Positions 61,301-64,000 of a stretch of 64,000 nucleotides of DNA are shown here, in pieces. Every line of letters starts with the position of its first letter. Positions within the stretch are counted from its first letter, which is position 1. Location: the NCBI GenBank assembly GCA_032191485.1, contig JAVDOI010000016.1, forward strand, positions 3,609,953-3,673,952. Direction: 5' to 3'. A program made the translations under genes and the position numbers. Source of the stretch: Leptoclinus maculatus. Its lineage: Eukaryota > Chordata > Actinopteri > Perciformes > Stichaeidae. Below the pieces are notes generated by a model that had not been told where the DNA came from, made no database searches, and saw only the letters and a program-made list of their open reading frames with translations.

Positions 61301-62658
61301 GTCGGAGTTTTAAACTCTCTTCACTAACTTCACATTGTAGATACTGTTTGAGTTACTGTGTTAAAAACAACCCGCCTAACTGACCATGTCACCCAGCAGA
61401 GGTTATGAAGTAGAACAGTTAGCTATCGTAGTCTAGCAGTCTGTTGTTTGTTAGCTTAGCTTAGTTAGCTTGAACTTAAATGCTAAGTAACGTTAGTTTG
61501 CTGTTAACTAGCTAACGTTAAAATAATAGGAAATTATGCTAACGGCTAGATTTATTGAGGGTGTTGTAAACAGCTGCACAGTGTCGTAAAAACACGCCAA
61601 ACATAAATAAGCTGTTAAAACAAAACAATGAGCAGAGGGCCAACTGCTAATCTATCGCTAAATTACGTTAATTTAGCTGATTTAAGTTAGCAACTAACGT
61701 TAGCCGTACTGTGGAAATACAGAGGAGAGGAAAGTAAACGAGGCGTAGAGGAGATGGAAAGAGGAGTGGAGAGGAAACAAGTAGGAGAGGAAAGGAGGGG
61801 AAGGGGAGCAAAGGAAACGAGGAGAGGAAACGAGGGGTAAACTAGTGGAGAGGAAATGAAGAGGAGAGGAGAGAGGAGGAAACCAGGAGTATAGAGGGGA
61901 GGGGAGGGGAAGATGAGTGGAGAGGAAACGAGTAGTAGAGGAGAGGAAAAACACGGAGGAGTGGAGAGGAGAAGAGAAGAGAGAAATATGAGAGTATGCT
62001 AGCTGATGGAGGTGATTTGATTACCTCTTATCTAACATTACATTATGTGAGGGTAGTGAATGAGTGATCAGGCAGTTTAGTTTGAACACTATTCAACTAC
62101 AAACTAGTGGACTAAGTTAGTGTTGATGGATTGTAGATCTGTGTTGCATTCCTTAACAGTACAGTCACACTAACACTAACCTGCTGTATGTCTCCGTGTC
62201 ATGCAGGATACTGTTGGCCAGCTCAAGGACCTGGTGGACCTCAAGGACCAGCTGGAAGACATTCAGAGACGGATGGAGGATGAGATACAGGCTGGGCTTC
62301 CTCCGGTAAAGATCACACATGCACTAATATCCACATGCACAGGTTAATCTGCCTTGAGTTGCGCTCACAGGCAAGGCAGTTAATAAACGTATGTAGGTAT
62401 GAAACCACGGGTCAGACTACCATGCACCAGGTCTAACGTCTCCTTTCCATGTGTCCTTAGGGAGGCAGTGTGCTGGGTTCTCCTTTCCTGAAGGGTTTTC
62501 TGGCCGGGTACGTTGTTGCAAGGCTTCGCTCTCCGGCTTTGGTGGGTGTTTTCGTAGGGACGTGTACAGGTATCTTTGCAGCACAAAACTATGGCGTCCC
62601 CAACATTGAGAACACCGTCAAAGACTACATACGCAACTTTAAAGGACGTTCCAAATAA
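61286..62658 (+). CDS. SLC35A4-microprotein homologue, 3 exons, 103 aa
   Basis: Exons 61286-61300, 62207-62305 and 62461-62658 join in phase 0 to a 103-residue protein. It starts MADDKDTVGQLKDLVDLKDQ, has a charged helical segment to about residue 33, then SPFLKGFLAGYVVARLRSPA and a glycine-zipper membrane segment (G50, G54, G67, G71, G75) ending near residue 80, then a polar tail ending FKGRSK. It matches, at equal length, the microprotein encoded by the upstream ORF of human SLC35A4, which is reported to sit in the inner mitochondrial membrane. The start context (G at -3, G at +4) is strong. The transporter ORF normally found downstream in the same mRNA is not visible before the window ends, so the gene appears to encode only the microprotein. 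A transporter beyond 64000 is not excluded. Confidence 0.92.
61301..62206 (+). other. Microprotein gene intron 1
   Basis: 906 bp, donor GTCGGA, acceptor GTCATGCAG. The right half is a purine minisatellite (61718-61985); the left half is rich in TTAGCTTAGC/GCTAACGTTA-type words. Confidence 0.8.
61718..61985. repeat. Purine minisatellite related to the 46-47 kb tract
   Basis: Repeats of GAGAGGAAACGAG with GTAGAGGAGAGG between them. The reverse complement, CTCGTTTCCTCTC, is the core of the 46.1-47.07 kb array, so the two are the same family in opposite orientation. The minus-strand frame over it is an artefact. Confidence 0.85.
62207..62305 (+). CDS. Microprotein exon 2 (helical segment)
   Basis: 99 bp, 33 codons, phase 0 at both ends, with acceptor ATGCAG and donor GTAAAG. 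It encodes DTVGQLKDLVDLKDQLEDIQ and RRMEDEIQAGLPP. Regular leucine/isoleucine spacing suggests an amphipathic or coiled-coil helix. Being shorter than 60 codons, it is easy to miss. Confidence 0.9.
62461..62658 (+). CDS. Microprotein exon 3 (membrane segment and stop)
   Basis: 198 bp including TAA, with acceptor GTCCTTAG. It encodes GGSVLGSPFLKGFLAGYVVA, RLRSPALVGVFVGTCTGIFA and AQNYGVPNIENTVKDYIRNF-KGRSK. This is the most conserved part of the family. Confidence 0.95.
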   Translation, partial: GGSVLGSPFLKGFLAGYVVARLRSPALVGVFVGTCTGIFAAQNYGVPNIENTVKDYIRNFKGRSK

Positions 62659-63228
62659 GATGACTGGAAGAACAGGGGAGACATCTACAAGCTTCGGGTG
62701 CTACTACAAACGGGAACAGATACATATTTCATTAAAAAAAACGTTTCCGTAGTTTTAATTTTCAGCTTCCACATAAATAGGGAAATTCTTAAGTAGCCAA
62801 TTTATGGAGTAAGGTGACTCTTGCTTTGAATATGTGTGACTGATTACAATGCAGGTGATCAGAACAAAGGAGACCCTGTGTTTCTTTCCATATGGTCAAT
62901 GATTACATTGTTGTCAGAAATCAATTATAGCAGCCTTTACTAATGTGCACTTTTTTTTTTGCTCAGGGGGTGATAAGGCTTGTACAGATGTTCTCACCTC
63001 ACACTCGTGTTGCTCTTCAGGGTAAGACCTGCCAAACTATTTCGTTTTTGGAGGTGTTAGAGCAAAATATGGTGTGATGTGTCTTTGCAGGGACAACACA
63101 CCTCTCCATGCGATTGTAGGTCGATTTTACACTTTGTAAAACATTTTTATTTTTAAATTATAGACTTTATCTTTGTAGAGGTTCATGAAAAAATAACCCA
63201 TGACTCTATGAATTACACACAATAATAA

Positions 63229-63306
<78 letters not shown>

Positions 63307-64000
63307 CACCTCAAACTGCTTTAGAAAATGAAAACGTGCGCCAAAGTGAGAATTTTCTTGAGAGATGTAGATTTAATTGCACTTGTTTTATCAAAACATG
63401 AAAGTGTGTGTATTTGGAGTATTTTATGATATGAATATATATACTGTTGAGAGTGCCTACTCTGGTCTGAACATGATGATGTCATCTCATGCCATGTGTG
63501 CAATAGCCTTTCCTGATGGGGTTCGGCTTCCTATTTCATATGCTGGAAACTAGTTGATCTTTTGCACTTGTGTGAGTTTTAGGGATTTGAAGTTGTTACT
63601 TTGTCTTTCAATAATCAAGGATTTTGTTTTTTGTGTCCAAGAAATATCAAAACCTGTCAAAGAGAGTCTGTGATACAGTGACACGTTTACTAAAATGTGG
63701 TGACAGCTTCATGTGTAAAATGGATAAATGTCGATATTACATCCATAAATAATGCTGCAGGTCTGGTGTTTTTGTTACTTTACGATTAAACCCACGGGTA
63801 CTGTATTGCTGCAGTTGGATGTAACGCACAATGCTTATGTACACAGTCAGGCCTGTAACTATTAGACATAAAAAGCCATATTTGAGTTCAGATTGAGGTT
63901 GTGCTCCTTTAGTTTGTACTCTGACTGGAACATGTGCTGTATGTTTGATAACTGGAACACACAAACAACCTGTGCCTATTGACAATCATTATGTTACTGT
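62659..64000 (+). other. Probable 3' UTR and flank of the microprotein gene
   Basis: No plus-strand frame above 60 codons occurs here. Only a 30-codon frame starting at about 62661 follows the stop. Candidate poly(A) signals are ATTAAA near 62731 and AATAAA at 63224-63229. A (TA)n tract lies at 63233-63303. Where the transcript ends is not determined. Confidence 0.55.
63233..63303. repeat. (TA)n microsatellite
   Basis: Pure AT tract of about 35 units; the frame across it reads poly-YI and is not a gene. Confidence 0.97.

Noticed and set aside
61301..61306. Alternative donor adding Val-Gly after MADDK
   Set aside because: Also in phase, but MADDK-D matches the known family start; kept as a minor possibility.
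62659..64000. SLC35A4 transporter main ORF downstream of the microprotein
   Set aside because: No plus-strand frame longer than 60 codons and no multi-span hydrophobic stretch is present here.

Overview
The window looks like teleost fish chromosomal DNA. It is AT-rich and intron-dominated, with many long (CA/TG)n arrays, one (GATA)n array, and several interspersed repeats that I recognise as common in fish genomes. Reading frames longer than 60 codons are almost all chance or repeat-derived. Two genes can be supported, both split into exons with GT-AG introns. Exon ends were set by splice signals, phase continuity and recalled protein families; no search was run. | Gene 1 (minus strand, about 56919 down to 5582) is a PLD5-type 'inactive phospholipase D' gene. 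Ten coding exons join without a phase break into 602 residues: an N-terminal cytoplasmic piece ending in WLRRKDKLEH, one membrane segment, then two PLD halves. In both halves the HxKx4D motif is damaged (Q-S-S and H-N-R). The C-terminal exon carries an unusual hydrophilic tail with a loose 13-residue repeat. A 3' UTR of about 3 kb probably runs down to an AATAAA at 2528-2533 and contains a perfect hairpin. Intron 1 (19184-56781, 37.6 kb) holds most of the repeats. | Gene 2 (plus strand, 61286-62658) has three coding exons encoding 103 residues. It matches the microprotein translated from the upstream ORF of human SLC35A4 (same length, same MADDK start, same glycine-rich membrane segment). No SLC35A4 transporter ORF follows within the remaining 1.3 kb, so here the microprotein looks like a stand-alone gene. 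| Layout: 1-960 duplicated AT-rich repeat and a palindromic MITE; 1200-1450 a promoter-like patch; 2.5-19.2 kb pld5 3' UTR and exons 10 to 2; 19.2-56.8 kb intron 1; 56.8-56.9 kb pld5 exon 1; 57-61.2 kb intergenic with a second copy of the MITE; 61.2-62.7 kb the microprotein gene, divergent from pld5; then its probable 3' UTR with an (AT)n tract. | The most striking non-coding structure is a 5.46-kb tandem array of a 16-bp, CpG-dense unit (about 27608-33070, roughly 340 copies) inside pld5 intron 1. It has nested higher-order periods of 240, 320 and 1577 bp and is open in all three minus-strand frames because 16 is 1 modulo 3. A 1-kb pyrimidine minisatellite (46.1-47.07 kb) has a related, oppositely oriented purine version in intron 1 of the microprotein gene.
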